A stretch of DNA of 64,000 nt from Tamarix chinensis. Its lineage: Eukaryota > Streptophyta > Magnoliopsida > Caryophyllales > Tamaricaceae. Below are positions 22,775-34,574 of the stretch, piece after piece; within the stretch, counting starts at the first letter, position 1, and each line of letters starts with the position of its first letter. The DNA is taken from positions 14,130,128-14,194,127 of the forward strand of contig CM060174.1 of assembly GCA_030549775.1 (NCBI GenBank), read 5' to 3'. The position numbers and the translations under genes were made by a program. A model generated the notes under the pieces. It had not been told where the DNA came from. It saw only the letters and a program-made list of their open reading frames with translations, and did not search any database.

Positions 22775-24589
22775 GAGTAACCCTTTATATAGAACTAAAA
22801 GGTAGGGCCCATATGCAACACATCAAAACACATGAACAAGAAATCACACATATATAAAATGAGATGCAGTAATCATTAGAATAGGCACATACATCAAAAT
22901 CATAGGTCACAAGATTCATTCACTTAGAAGTAACAAAACTTACCTAGGGAGCATCTAAGTGAAGCTCTTTCTAATAAAATTAAATAGCTAACACCATACT
23001 CAACTAGTACATACCACCACTCAACTCAAAGGCAAGCACCAAGGACGCCTCCATGTCATATCAATGGGTCATAACAATATAATCATCATTGACTGGGCTC
23101 AAGCCATTAATTAGATATTAATCATCTATCAAAATATATCCACGTAGGTTCGAGGACCTCACTTTATAACTGGTGAACCGATGCCCAAGATATACTCCAG
23201 GGAAGAACACTTCTAACTACTATTATAACCGATGGATTAGTACACATGATATAATCCAGGGTAGAATGCACTTGACCACTCTTAAAACCCGTGGACTGAT
23301 AAATGATATAATCCAAGATAGAACACTCCTAACCACTATCATAACCGATGAACCAGCACATATGATATTATCCATATGGTCTTAACCTATGTGGTGTTCC
23401 ACTATAAGTAATTAGTGTCTTTCCATTTAATTATCACACTAATTCCATTTTATTAACTCGAGGAGGAGATCAGGAATCTAGAGGCACAAAGGTACATCGG
23501 TCATACTCGAACATAAGGGCAACATAGTATCCTACCGACTACCACCCCAAGGATGCAAAGGTACCTTGGTCACATTGGTGTACGAAGACACACAGTACCC
23601 TACCAATAGGGATATCTAATCCATAAGTATGCATAGCCCCTAAGTAGGTCCATAGAGCTAAATAGAGTAAGATGTAGGGTGGCTGGGGCACTAAGGCACA
23701 CCAGCAAAATCCCGATCAATCGTGGGCTAAACTACATCTTTAGGATAAAGACCCCTAAAAAGCCATCATTCCTGATCTCAAGATCTTTCACTTTAAGTAT
23801 TAATATCTTAATTAAGGTGACCACGAGAAACACATTAGTTACATACTTAATATTTGTTTCCATTATTATAAAGTAGTCAATATCAAGATTATTGTCAATG
23901 TTAACTTAAGTAGTCCACTAAGGCCATCCTAGGTTCCAATATTCATACTTAGGTACCTTAGGTCAAAATGCCCCTAAGGCTAAGGCTACCTCTTTATCCT
24001 CCACTTCCAATACATAATTCATTTTTTTATTTATCAACATGCCATAGCAGATTAACATATCATGATCATACTATTGATTGTGTAAGTTAAAGTACCCTAC
24101 ACACTAAATAATCATTTTCCACGTAAACCCTAACATGCACTTCTAGAACAACCAACATACACTCTCATACACAATAAGCAATTAAGGCACCTCTTGCATG
24201 TTTGTGGAAATAAAATCATAACACGTCTTAATTTACCAATTTAACCCTAAACCATGCATACTCATTATGATACACTCCAACTTACTAAAATACCACTAGC
24301 TTTAAAATGTTCATGATTATGGTTGAACAGGTAATACTAAGGTCATAACCCCTATTATCGTGTTTAACATTATTTTATTCCTTATTATGTAGGTTCATTA
24401 AACCAATTACTATATTACATGCTAAATTGCCCCTAAAGTACATTTTTTATGAATATTATGCTCAAATAAGTGATATTAGGATAATAAACCCTTATTGTCA
24501 TATTTAACATCATTTTATACTTCTCATGCATGTTTGTTAAACTAACCACCTTTTTACGCACAAAATTACTAAAATGTACTTCTTGCTTG

Positions 24590-24850
24590 TAAAATTACTA
24601 AAATGTCCTTTTTACTTATATAATTACTAAAATACCCTTTTTAGCAAAATTACCAAAACGCCCTTCTTACTTATAAAATTACCAAAACACTCTTTATACT
24701 TACAAAACTACCAAAATGCCCTTCTTATTTATAAAATTACTAAAATACCCTTCTTACTTGTAAAATTAGCAAATCATCCTTCTTACTTGTAAAATTCCAA
24801 AATGCCCTTCTTACTTGTAAAATTACTAACATGCCCCTAGATCATTTATT
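24590..24850 (-). repeat. Minisatellite array, 29-bp unit
   Basis: Successive units of CCCTTCTTACTTGTAAAATT followed by ACTAAAATG, degenerate, about eight to nine copies. Same unit as at 25835-26120. Confidence 0.75.
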
Positions 24851-25834
24851 ATTAATGATCATGCCCCCACATACTTTATTAACACTACAAAAGCCTTATT
24901 ATTATTCTTAGCACCAACTATTACCTGTCATGCATATTTATCTAAGTAACATCCATTTTACATACAAAATTATTAAAATACCCCTATCACATAAAATATT
25001 AATATCCATGCCCAGCGTGCATCATTTAACACCATAAAACCCTTATTATTATTCATGCACCCATCATCACCTACCATGCACGTTTATTTAGGTCATTCTA
25101 ATTGAACATGTAAAATTACTAAAATGCCTCTTAAATATAAAATAATATTTTTTATGATGGAGCATGTATTTTTAATGCTACAAACTCCTATCATCATTTT
25201 CAACGTCACACAGCACTTAGCATGCATTTTTATTAAGGTAAACATCACCATATATTAAAATTACCAATTTACCCCTAGGCCATAGAATATGGATATTTCT
25301 ACTAACACTTATTTTTATACTCCACCAACTTCCATATTCATTTTTAGCATGAAATATAATACATTAGACATCTCATTTAGGTTAAAACAGTATGATGTAT
25401 CCAAATGACCAAATTGCCCCTAGGGCTTGTATTAGTGTTATTTTCACTACAAATGTCCATACTTACTTATCATGGCATGTATATGCACATACACTTATCC
25501 TCAACAACACCCCTTTTTCTTAGTCATCATTTTTCACATATTACACCATACGCAAGATAACATAAAAATCATGGGATTGATAGCAACATATCATATTTAC
25601 ATGAACCATATACCAAAAACCCTAATGTGCTAACATGCAGTAAATACATACTAACTATTTTAAATTTTGCATATTTTTTGATTTATTAATGATTCTAAAA
25701 CATTTTAAAACCAGAAAAGTTTTTCAACTGATACATCGGCAATTTTAAATGAGTTGAGTTACTACTATAAGTTACCATATACGAAGATTTATAAAAGGGT
25801 GCATTATTTATAAATTTTTCAATTATAATTGTCT

Positions 25835-26120
25835 TACCTATGAAATTACCAAAATGTCCCTTCTTACTTGCAAAATTACTAAAATTCCCTTTTTACTTGC
25901 AAAATTATCAAAATACCTTTCTTACTTGTAAAATTTCTAAAATGCCTTTCTTATTTGTAAAATTACCAAAATATCCTTCTTACTTTAAAATTACCAAAAT
26001 TCCCTTCTTACTTGTAAAATTACTAAAATGCCCTTCTTACTTGTAAAAATACTAAAATACCCTTCTTACTTGTAAGATTACCATAATGCCCTTCTTACAT
26101 ATAAAATTACTAAAATACCC
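25835..26120 (-). repeat. Minisatellite array, second copy
   Basis: About ten units of the 29-bp repeat; neighbouring units here are the most regular in the window (CCCTTCTTACTTGTAAAATT core). No unique spacers are present. Confidence 0.75.
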
Positions 26121-26682
26121 TTGGGTCATTTAATATTAGTAATCATGCCCCCACAAGCTTTATTAGTACTACTAAAACCTAATTATTATTCTTAGCACCA
26201 ATTATTACCTATCATACATATTTATTTAAGCATCATCCATTTTACAAGCAAATTTACTAAATTACCCCTAGCATATAACATATTAATATCCATGCCAACA
26301 TGCATCATTTAACACCACAAAACCTTTATTATTATTCTTAATTGCCATATCACCTACCATGAACATTTATTTAGGTCACTTCCATTGAACATGTAAAATT
26401 ACTAGCATGCCTCTAGAACATAAGATATCATTTTTCATAATGGAATAAGTACTTTTAATGCCACAAACTCCTATCATCATTTTCAACACCCCACAACACC
26501 TAGCGTGCATTTTTATTGAGATAATCAACACCATACATTAAAATTATTAATTTACCCCTAGGCTATAAAATATGGATATTTCTACTAATACTATAACACC
26601 CCAAAAATTCCCTATTAAAAAAATTGTTTTATTTAAAAACTAGTGGAAGTAAAAACTATAAAATTTGATAATGTTATCGCCA

Positions 26683-26728
26683 CACTTAGTACTAGACCGG
26701 TTTCCTTCTACCATTCCAGTACTAAGTG
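26683..26728 (-). other. LTR 3'-end stem-loop, perfect 11-bp stem
   Basis: CACTTAGTACT (26683-26693) and AGTACTAAGTG (26718-26728) are exact inverted repeats with a 24-nt loop. It lies about 90-135 bp from the LTR end. Flanks GCCA and CTAAGGCT are shared by the other copies. Confidence 0.75.
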
Positions 26729-27329
26729 CTAAGGCTAAAAAGAACAAAATATAATTTATGCAAATTCAACCTTCATTTAAATCAGAGTAGTGCATGTTTG
26801 TTACAAAAGTTAAAGTCCACTGTTAGTGGATACAAGAGTAAAATCATTTTGAACAATGAAATAAAAGGTTAAAAGAGAAACTCTGAAATCTTTCCCAGAC
26901 AATCCTTACGCTCTTACCCAATATTAGTTTGAATAGCACTGTCAACAAACCTACAAGGGACGTTGTACATTGAATAGGCAGGGTCCCATAAACGGAACCC
27001 TACAGTATTATGGTACTGAGTAACCCCTTTATACCAAACTGAAAGGCATGGCTCACATGCAACACGTCTTACTTAACGATATAAAAATGATAACATATGC
27101 ATCTTAGGGAAAATCACAATCGACATAAAAACTATAATACAGTGCAACACCATGTATAATAGAAAATGCATAACACTTAGCACTCCATCACATACCAAAA
27201 TAGGTACAAGCATCAAAGCCAAGCTCATACCATATCAATGGATCATAAGGATGAGAGTAACACTTTTGATCTTAAGCCATTAGTTAAACATCATTCATCA
27301 TCATCTCTTGAATTATATCCATGTGAGTG

Positions 27330-27700
27330 CGAGAACCCTACTATTATAGCCAATGGACCGGAAATACATTTCAGGATAAAATGCATATGGCCACTATAAT
27401 TCGTTGGTGGATCGGTCTCTAGGGCAGAAGGCTCCTAGCCACTATTATCACCGGTGGATCAGTCTAGCCCCGACTCACATAGTGTTCTACTATAAATGAT
27501 TAGTATTTTTCCATGATTATTTAACATCCAAGATTTGGTTTATTGAGCTCATGATCCCCTACTATTATAGCCGATGGATTAGAATACACTATAAGGTGTC
27601 ACGCTCCTAATCACTATTATAACTAGTGGACCGGTACACATATACATCTTACAGGATAAAATGATCCAGGCCACTATTATAATCGATGGACAAGTACACA
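27330..27700 (-). repeat. Cluster of CCACTATTAT..CCGGTGG motifs
   Basis: At least four copies of CACTATTATA-x-CC-x-rTGGAtc are spaced by about 60 bp or by larger steps, with AGGGCAGAA.GCTCCT between some of them. Corresponding clusters lie at 6380-6600, 12660-13200, 23110-23460, 35100-35420, 48260-48670 and 51050-51120. Confidence 0.65.
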
Positions 27701-27764
27701 TAATATAATCCATCTTGGCCCGGCTCAATAATCTTTCACTTTACATGATTAGTGTTTTCCATTT

Positions 27765-28450
27765 AATTAACACTTATTAAAATTACCAAATTACCCTTTT
27801 GTTAGTTAAATTACCCTTCAAACTTATTAAAATCGCAAATTACCCTTTTGGTTTGTTAAATTACCAAACCGCCCTTCATACTTATTAAAATTACTAATCT
27901 ACCCCCTTGGTTGGTTAAATTACCAAATTACCCTTCTTACTTATTAAAATTACCAAGTTGCCCCTCTTATTTATAAAAATTACCAAATTGCCTCTCTTAC
28001 TTATTAATTTACTATTTTACCCCTTTTTACTCACAAAATTACCAAGTTATCCTTCCATTATGCCAATTTACCAAAATACCCTTATTACTTATTAATTTAC
28101 TATTTTATCCCTTCTTACTCACAAAATTACCAAGTTACCCTTCCTTTGAGCCAAATTACCAAAATACCCTTCTTCTTTATATAATTAACAATTTATCCCT
28201 TTTACTCATAAAAGTACCAAAATACCCTTCCTTTATGCCAAATTACCAAAATACCTTTCTCATTTAATTAATTTACCAAAATGCCTTCTTACTCACAAAA
28301 ATTACCAAGTTATCCCTTTTTCCATGTAAAATTACGAAAATGCCCTTATTACTTATTAATCTACCATTTTACCCCCTCCCCTTTACTCTTATAAATTATC
28401 ATTTTACCCTTATTATACCAAATTTACTAAAACACCCTTTATGCACCAAA
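27765..28450 (-). repeat. Minisatellite array in the inner LTR
   Basis: About 20 degenerate units of ATTACCAAATTACCCTTC type. The longest of the arrays together with that at 36120-36800. Confidence 0.7.
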
Positions 28451-29068
28451 CATTAACAATCATGGTCCATATACCTCATCTAACACCACTGAAAATTATT
28501 ATTTATTATTAATACTCATTAGCACCTACCACACATACTTATCTAGGCCACACATTTTACACAAGAAAAATTACTCACGTGCCCCTAGGGCTCATATTAA
28601 CATTATCTATGCAACAATTGGCCATATTGGCTTATCATGTCATACATATGTATTTAACATTGTCATTAACAATAAGGCTCCTACCTTAAACATTATTTCT
28701 ATACATGAAACATATATTAACATACTTTTTTTCAACAACCAACATATGCCACAAGTCATAATACACTTAACCTCATGCACATAATCATATTAAAAACCCT
28801 AATGTGCTACCATACGTATATCCACACATTTTAGTAGGGTATAATAGTTACCTTATTTCCAGCAATAATTAAACATTACCAGTACTCTAGTTAAAGGTTT
28901 GAGCTTTGATTATTAAAAATTAATACCTAAAAATAATACCAAAAATTAGCATATTAGAAGTAGAAAATCAAAAGAATATTATTTATCAAAAGCTTAATTA
29001 ATACATACTAATACCAACTATTTTTATACCTCCAAAATTTAGCAACTTTAGCTCAAAAAGATGCAGGA

Positions 29069-29092
29069 CTCACGCTGCATGAGTAGCGTGAG
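29069..29092 (-). promoter_or_regulatory. Conserved LTR dyad, perfect 8-bp arms
   Basis: CTCACGCT (29069-29076) and AGCGTGAG (29085-29092) with an 8-bp spacer GCATGAGT, beside CTGCAT. It lies at the border of the C/T tract (in sense). Same place in the other LTRs. Confidence 0.55.
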
Positions 29093-29990
29093 CTGCATAC
29101 AAGGAGTGAATAAAAAATAGGGGTCGAAGGGGGAGTTGAAAGAAAGTTGGTTTGGTTAATGGTTTTAGGGTTGGGTTAAGAGCTCATGGAGGGGAGTGAG
29201 GGTGGTGGTCGGGTGTAGGGAGGGAGTAGGGGTGTAGGTGGTGGTCAGGGGTCAAAGGTTGGTGGCCCAAGACGGCAGCGACAGTGGCGGTAGGGCTGGA
29301 AGGATGGGTACAAGGATGGGTGTAGGAGAAGAAGGAAGGGAAAAGAAGAGAAGAAAGGAGAGGCTACAGGGGAAATTTTAGCCAAGGGGAGGAAGGAGGT
29401 TCCATAGGGTAGAGTGGTGGTTGTGGAGGCAAAAGAAGAGGGAAAACGGTGATGCACGATGGTGGTGCAAGGTGGAGGCCTAGAAGGGGAAAAGAAAAGG
29501 AAAGGAGGGGAAGGGTGGCTGTAGGGGCGAGTGAGGGTGATTGGATGGTGCAAGGAGGTAGAAGGGGGTGTCAGAGGGTGGTTGTGGTGGTTGGTTGGGC
29601 GGCAATAGTGGTTGGGGGAGGCAGAGCAAAACAGGGGAGTAGAAGAGAATGGATGAAGGGAGAAAAGAGGGGGTCTACAGGGAATTGAGGGAGGTCAAAA
29701 ATGAATAGAGAAGGGGGACATAAAGAGAAGAAAAGGAAGAGAGAAGGGAGGCAGATGTGGGTGGGTTAGGTGGCTGAAATTGTAGGTGGTAGGGTGTAGG
29801 ATGGCAGGGAGAAAGAGGAAGGAAATGGCATGCCAAGGGCTACGGTGTAGGGATGTGCGTGGCTAAAAATGGAAGGAAAGGGACGGGGGAGAGAGGGAGA
29901 GAGATAGTAGGTCATCCTGGCTGCATGGTAGGTGTAGAGGTGGGGGTTGTAAGCTAGAATGCAACGGTCGAAGGAGAAGGAAGGAGGAGG

Positions 29991-30235
29991 GAAGAAGAAG
30001 AAGAAGAAGAAGAAGAAGAAGAAGAAGAAGAAGAAGAAGAAGAAGAAAGAAGAAGAAGAAGAAGAAGAAGAAGAAGAAGAAGAAGAAGAAGAAGAAGAAG
30101 AAGAAGAAGAAGAAGAAGAAGAAGAAGAAGAAGAAGAAGAAGAAGAAGAAGAAGAAGAAGAAGAAGAAGAAGAAGAAGAAGAAGAAGAAGAAGAAGAAGA
30201 AGAAGAAGAAGAAGAAGAAGAAGAAGAAGAAGAAG
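29991..30235 (+). repeat. Very long (GAA)n microsatellite, about 81 units
   Basis: 245 bp of GAA/AAG triplets run without change except one extra A near 30047. It lies in the purine-rich part of the inner LTR and is flanked by imperfect GGAGGA-type sequence from which it probably expanded. Frames through it give poly-Glu, poly-Lys, poly-Ser, poly-Phe or poly-Leu and are not genes. Confidence 0.97.
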
Positions 30236-31427
30236 GGAGGCAAGCCAGCAGGGCGAGGGAAGAAAAGAAGGGGAACGGGTCGGCCCTATGCACGTGAGGG
30301 AGAGGGAAATGAGGGAGAGGTTGGACAGGCCCAACCGGGGGAGAAAGGAAAGAAAGAAAGGAGAAGGGGTGCCAGGCTGGACAAGCGTAGGGAGAGGGGA
30401 AGAGAAATAAGAGACAGGGCCAGCGACTCAAAAGAAGAAGAAAAGAAGAAAAGGAAAAAGGAGGAAAAGAAAAAGGAAGGAAAAGGAGAAAGAAAAAGGA
30501 AAAAGTAAAAAGTAAAAAGGGAAAAAATAAAATTAAAATAAGTTTTGGAATAAAGGTATTTAATTATTTAGATAGATAAATTAGTTTAATAATTTAATTT
30601 ATTTAAAATTTAAGGTATTAGTTTAAGAGGGTAATTTTAATAAAATATTGGTTTAAAAAATTATTTAAATAAAATAAGTATGATAAAAAAAAATATTTAT
30701 TTTAATTTATTAAAGATTCATATCCATTTTTATCCATCCAAAAATCCACAAGATAATTAAATTAAATAAATTTAAAAATTAAATTATCCCAAATGAGGGT
30801 TATTTATTAAATTCTAGGTTTTAAAATTTTGGGGTATTACAAATACTTATTTTTATACTCCACCAAATTTCCATGTCTATTTTTAGCATCAAATACAACA
30901 TATTAGGCACCACATTTAGGTTTAAACATTATGATATGTCCAAATGACCAAATTGCCCCTAGGGCTCATATTAGTATTATTTTCACTACAAATGTCCATA
31001 CTTACTTATCATGGCATGTATATGCACATACACTTGTCCTCAACATCACCCCTTTTTCTTAGTCATTCTTTTTCACATATTACACCATACATAAGATAAC
31101 ATAGAAATCATGGGAATGATACCAAGACATCATATTTACATGAACCACATACCAAAAACCCTAATGTGCTAACATACAATAATCCATACATTTTAGTGGG
31201 GTATAATAGTTACCTTATTTCTAGCAACAATCAAACTTTTTTAGTATCCCAATTTAAAATCTTAAGCTTCAATTAGTAAAAATTATAACTAAAAATAATG
31301 TCACAAGTACCATATTATTAGAGATAAGTACAAGATTGATTTTTTATTAAAAATTCTTATTAAATATTATTACTAAACTATAAAATACATCAATATTAGA
31401 CAAATAATTAAGATTTATGCAACATAA

Positions 31428-32580
31428 CTCACCCTGCATGGGCAGTGTGAGCATGCATGCATGAAGGGATAGAATGAAAAGGAAAAATAGACGAAGGGGG
31501 AAAAGTCTCAAGTAAGGTGGGTTGAGGAGGTGATGGAGGGGTGTTGGGTTGGTTGTTGGGGGCAAGAGTGAGTGAAGGTGCAGGTGGTAGCTAGGGGTCG
31601 AAGTGTGGTGGCTCAAGGGCGGCGGAGACATCGGTGATAACTGTTGAAAAAGGGTGTAGAGAAGGGAGGGAGAAGAGGAAGAAAGGAAAAGAAAGAGAAG
31701 ATAAAGGGAGGCTATAGGGGGTTAGGGCAAGGTGAGGTAGGGAGGTGTTGGGGTGGTGTCAAATGGCTGAGGGCAGGCTTCGGCAGCTGCAAAAAAGGGG
31801 GAGAAGGGTGGTGCAAGGTGGCGGTGTAAGAAGGTGGTCAATACAAGAAGAGAAAAGGGTAGGGATTTAGCTACAGGTGGCGTGCGGTGGTTGCTTGGGG
31901 TGGTGCAAGGAGTAAGTAAAGGGCAGGAGTGGCTGGTGTGGTGGCCAGTTGGGTGGTGGAGACGATATGAAGAGGAGGTGCAAGAAAAATAGGGGATAAA
32001 GAGGGAGAAAAATGAAGTAGAATTAGGCACGGAAAGAAGAGGGATTGAGGGAGAGGAATGAGGGGGAGGAGAAGAGAGGTGGTTGGTGAGGGGGAGGGTT
32101 ACACGTGGTGTGGCATGCGTGGTAGGGAGAGGGAGAAGAAGGAAAGGGAATGGACACACGAGGGAGGATGCAGGGGAATGCATGGCTTGAAATGGAAAGG
32201 AAAGGGACGATTGAGAGGGGTTGTAGGATGTGGTTGTAGGGGAAAGAGGGTTGGAGGTTTTAGAGGCATGTAAGGTATAGGGGGCGTGTTTGGCTCGGGC
32301 ATGGACGAGGAATAAGAAGGAAGAAGGGGAGAAGAAAGGAGGTCAGGCAGGGGAGGAAGAAGGGAGACGGGCATACGAGCCGACTCACGCGAGGAGGAAA
32401 GTAAAGAAAAGGAGAGGGAGGTGGGCTCGCCCAAAGGAGAAGAAAAGGAATGAAATAAAGAAGAAGAAAGGAATGGGTGTGGCATGCTGGGCTATCCCGA
32501 CAGGGAAGGAGGAAGAAAAAGAGGAAAAGACGAAAGGAAAAAAGAGAAAAGGAAGGAAAAAGAAATATATATATATATAT
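31428..32580 (-). other. C/T-biased tract and dyad of the outer LTR
   Basis: Imperfect dyad CTCACCCT (31428-31435) / AGTGTGAG (31444-31451) next to GCATGCATGCATG, then about 1.1 kb of G/A-rich plus strand ending in an (AT)n run at about 32565-32585. Open frames here reflect composition. Confidence 0.6.
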
Positions 32581-32868
32581 ATATATAGAGTTATGATGAG
32601 AAATTAAGCTAATAAAAACATTATTAAATTAATTGATCTAAAATTTAAATTATTAATCTAAGAAAATAATTTTCATAAAATTAAGGGTTTGGGAATTTAT
32701 TTAAATAAAAATAGTATGATAAAATAGTTACACTAATTTACTAAATAATCCTATCTATTTAGATAAATCAAAGGCACATAAAGTAATTAAATTAATAATT
32801 TAATATTAAATTATTCCAATAAGGGGTTGAATATTAAATTTTAGAATTTAGAATTTTAAGGTATTAAA

Positions 32869-34429
32869 ATAATAATTTACCTTCAACTAGATGCAAGTCT
32901 AGTGTAGACTCGGGTTGTTGCTGAATTTTTTCTATCATCCCTTTTATATAAATCATCCATGAGTTATTATTATAGGAAAGACATGAAAATCAATGAGAAT
33001 GGGATGTCTAGAGCAAGAATCAACATGGCATGGTTAGGTTGCCTAGGTAGAGCATCTACGACTTTGTTTTCTTTTCCAGTCATGTACTCAATTGTGAAAT
33101 CGAAAGGAAGCAATTTCATAATTTACTTATATTGCTTATTGGTTGTGACCCTTTGATGAAGTAAATACTTGATGCTACAGTGATCAATTCCGACATAAAA
33201 ATTGTGACCCATAAGATATTGCTTCCAATTGTGTAATGCTAACACAAAAGCTAATAAATCAAAATCATAAGTAGACTTATATCAATTAGAGAAGGATAAG
33301 ACCTTACTCTAATAGGCAATGGGATGATCATTCTATGTGATAATTGCACCCCACGCCTTCAAAAGATACATCCCAAACTCTACTATAAAGGGTTGGTTGA
33401 AATTGAGAACCTTCAAGATAGGAACAATAATTAATGTTGTCTTGAGGTTTTGAAATGCCAAATTAGACCATTTGAATGCATTATTCTTGGTCAATTCAGT
33501 TAATGTATTAGCCATTAGACCATATCCCTTTACAAAGCACCAAAAATATTTAGTTAATACAAGAAAATCCCTCAAGTATTTAATATTATTAGGTATAGGC
33601 CACCTTAAAAAAATTTAAACCTTCTATACCACCATCTATGCTAACAATTTTCCCCAATAAGGGAATATGTTTTTATCCAAATAAACACTTTCTACCATTA
33701 GAATAATATGAATTGGTTTAGATATGGCAAATGATGTTTCGTAGGTTTGTAACACGTTGCTCCAATGTAGGATTGTAGATTAGAATGTTGTAAGAAAAAC
33801 ATAAGGACAAATTTATGAAGGAAAGGGAAAAAGAGACCATTCATGACTTATTGAAAAATGAAGGGAGGATATATGAGGCTAAAGTGCATAACTATATATT
33901 TCTAGTGTCCTAATTGGGTGTGAAAGGCTGACTTATGGATATCTAGAGGAAAATTTGAATATGGTCGTAACCAAAATGAAGGTCACTTTTGAAAATATTG
34001 TAGTTCCATGGAGTTCATCAATATTTGGATTCGAGTACTTATCAAGAATGGTTAATTGGTCAAGTGCCTTATAATTAACACAAAGGTAAGTATCACTTTT
34101 TTTCTTTCACTATATGGAAAAGGCCAATGAATGGGCTACAACTTGGTTTAATAGATCCTAATATTAGGAGTTCACTCACCTGTAATTTTATTTTGTACTT
34201 TTGGTCAAATAGATATCAATAAGGTCAAATTTTTAAAGGACTTGAAGCTAGTTTTAATGGGACGGAGTGTGAATATGAGTGAAAAGAGGGTAGGAATGTT
34301 GGTTTAGAAAAGGAACAAATCATACTCGAGAACAACATTATTAACAGTTGGAGTTGGGGAGTTACTGTCATTGAAGTACAACTTAGATATAGCTTGGAAA
34401 CTGACACCATTTGCTAAAGGAACACCTTG
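32869..34429 (-). pseudogene. Reverse transcriptase-RNase H remnant of old gypsy element
   Basis: Minus-strand frames read, from 34429 down, the end of the protease-RT linker, an RT start (VNYKALDQLTILDKYSNPNI region at about 34000-34080), then the RT-RNase H connection at 33333-33575 (FVKGYGLMANTLTELTKNNA, then KVLNFNQPFIVEFGMY) and the RNase H end near 32990-33120 (FTIEYMTGKENKV). These match Ty3/gypsy pol in order. Part of RT around 33600-33990 is not readable, and stops and shifts abound, so it is dead. The solo LTR at 34430 cuts it upstream and the LTR nest at 32868 cuts it downstream. Confidence 0.85.
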
Positions 34430-34528
34430 TATAACACCCCTAAAAATTACTACTGAAAAATTTGTTTTATTAAAATAATTAGTGGAAGTGGAATAACAAA
34501 ACTGTGAATTCTAGGGATTTTACCGCCA

Positions 34529-34574
34529 CACTTAGTACCAAACTGGTTTGCTCTTACCGTTCTAGTACCAAGTG
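34529..34574 (-). other. LTR 3'-end stem-loop with G-U in sense strand
   Basis: CACTTAGTAC (34529-34538) and GTACCAAGTG (34565-34574). On plus-strand RNA one position would be an A-C mismatch; in the LTR-sense minus RNA it is a G-U pair, so the stem is complete. Confidence 0.7.

Larger units (their letters stand above)
24590..26591 (-). repeat. Tandem duplication of about 1.24 kb inside the outer LTR
   Basis: 24590 to about 25650 and 25835-26591 (continuing at 30847-31200 beyond the inner LTR) are diverged copies: both run minisatellite, ATCATGCCCCCACA, ACTCCTATCATCATTTTCAA, ATATGGATATTTCTACTAA, CCAAATTGCCCCTAGGGCT and AACCCTAATGTGCTAACAT. The inner LTR inserted in the second copy. Confidence 0.75.
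26592..30841 (-). mobile_element. Inner solo LTR, TSD AATAC
   Basis: Left end TATAACACCCC and right end GGGGTATTACA, with AATAC at 26587-26591 and 30842-30846. Joining the flanks restores the sequence seen in the duplicated copy at 25305-25320, which proves the insertion. Length is 4,250 bp. Contents: perfect 11-bp-stem hairpin (26683-26728), motif cluster (27330-27700), minisatellite (27765-28450), dyad (29069-29092), purine-rich plus strand with a long GAA microsatellite (29100-30500). It sits in another LTR of the same family. Confidence 0.9.
22351..32868 (-). mobile_element. Outer solo LTR (about 6.3 kb) split by an inner LTR
   Basis: Left end TATAACATCCC, right end AAGGTATTAAA (decayed from GGGGTATTACA), flanked by AGAAT and ATAAT, a 5-bp target duplication with one change. 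Removing the inner element 26592-30841 and its 5-bp duplication leaves about 6.26 kb. It carries the stem-loop, CCACTATTATAGCC motifs (23110-23460), two minisatellite arrays and a purine-rich plus strand at 31450-32580. Part of its length comes from an internal duplication of about 1.24 kb. It inserted between RNase H and integrase of the minus-strand gypsy element. Confidence 0.8.

Noticed and set aside
25835..26120. Regular short repeats resembling a CRISPR array
   Set aside because: Units are directly adjacent without unique spacers, the sequence is a plant LTR, and no cas genes exist.
29766..30431. Frames with poly-Ser, poly-Phe, poly-Leu or poly-Glu
   Set aside because: They are translations of the (GAA)n microsatellite and its purine-rich flanks.
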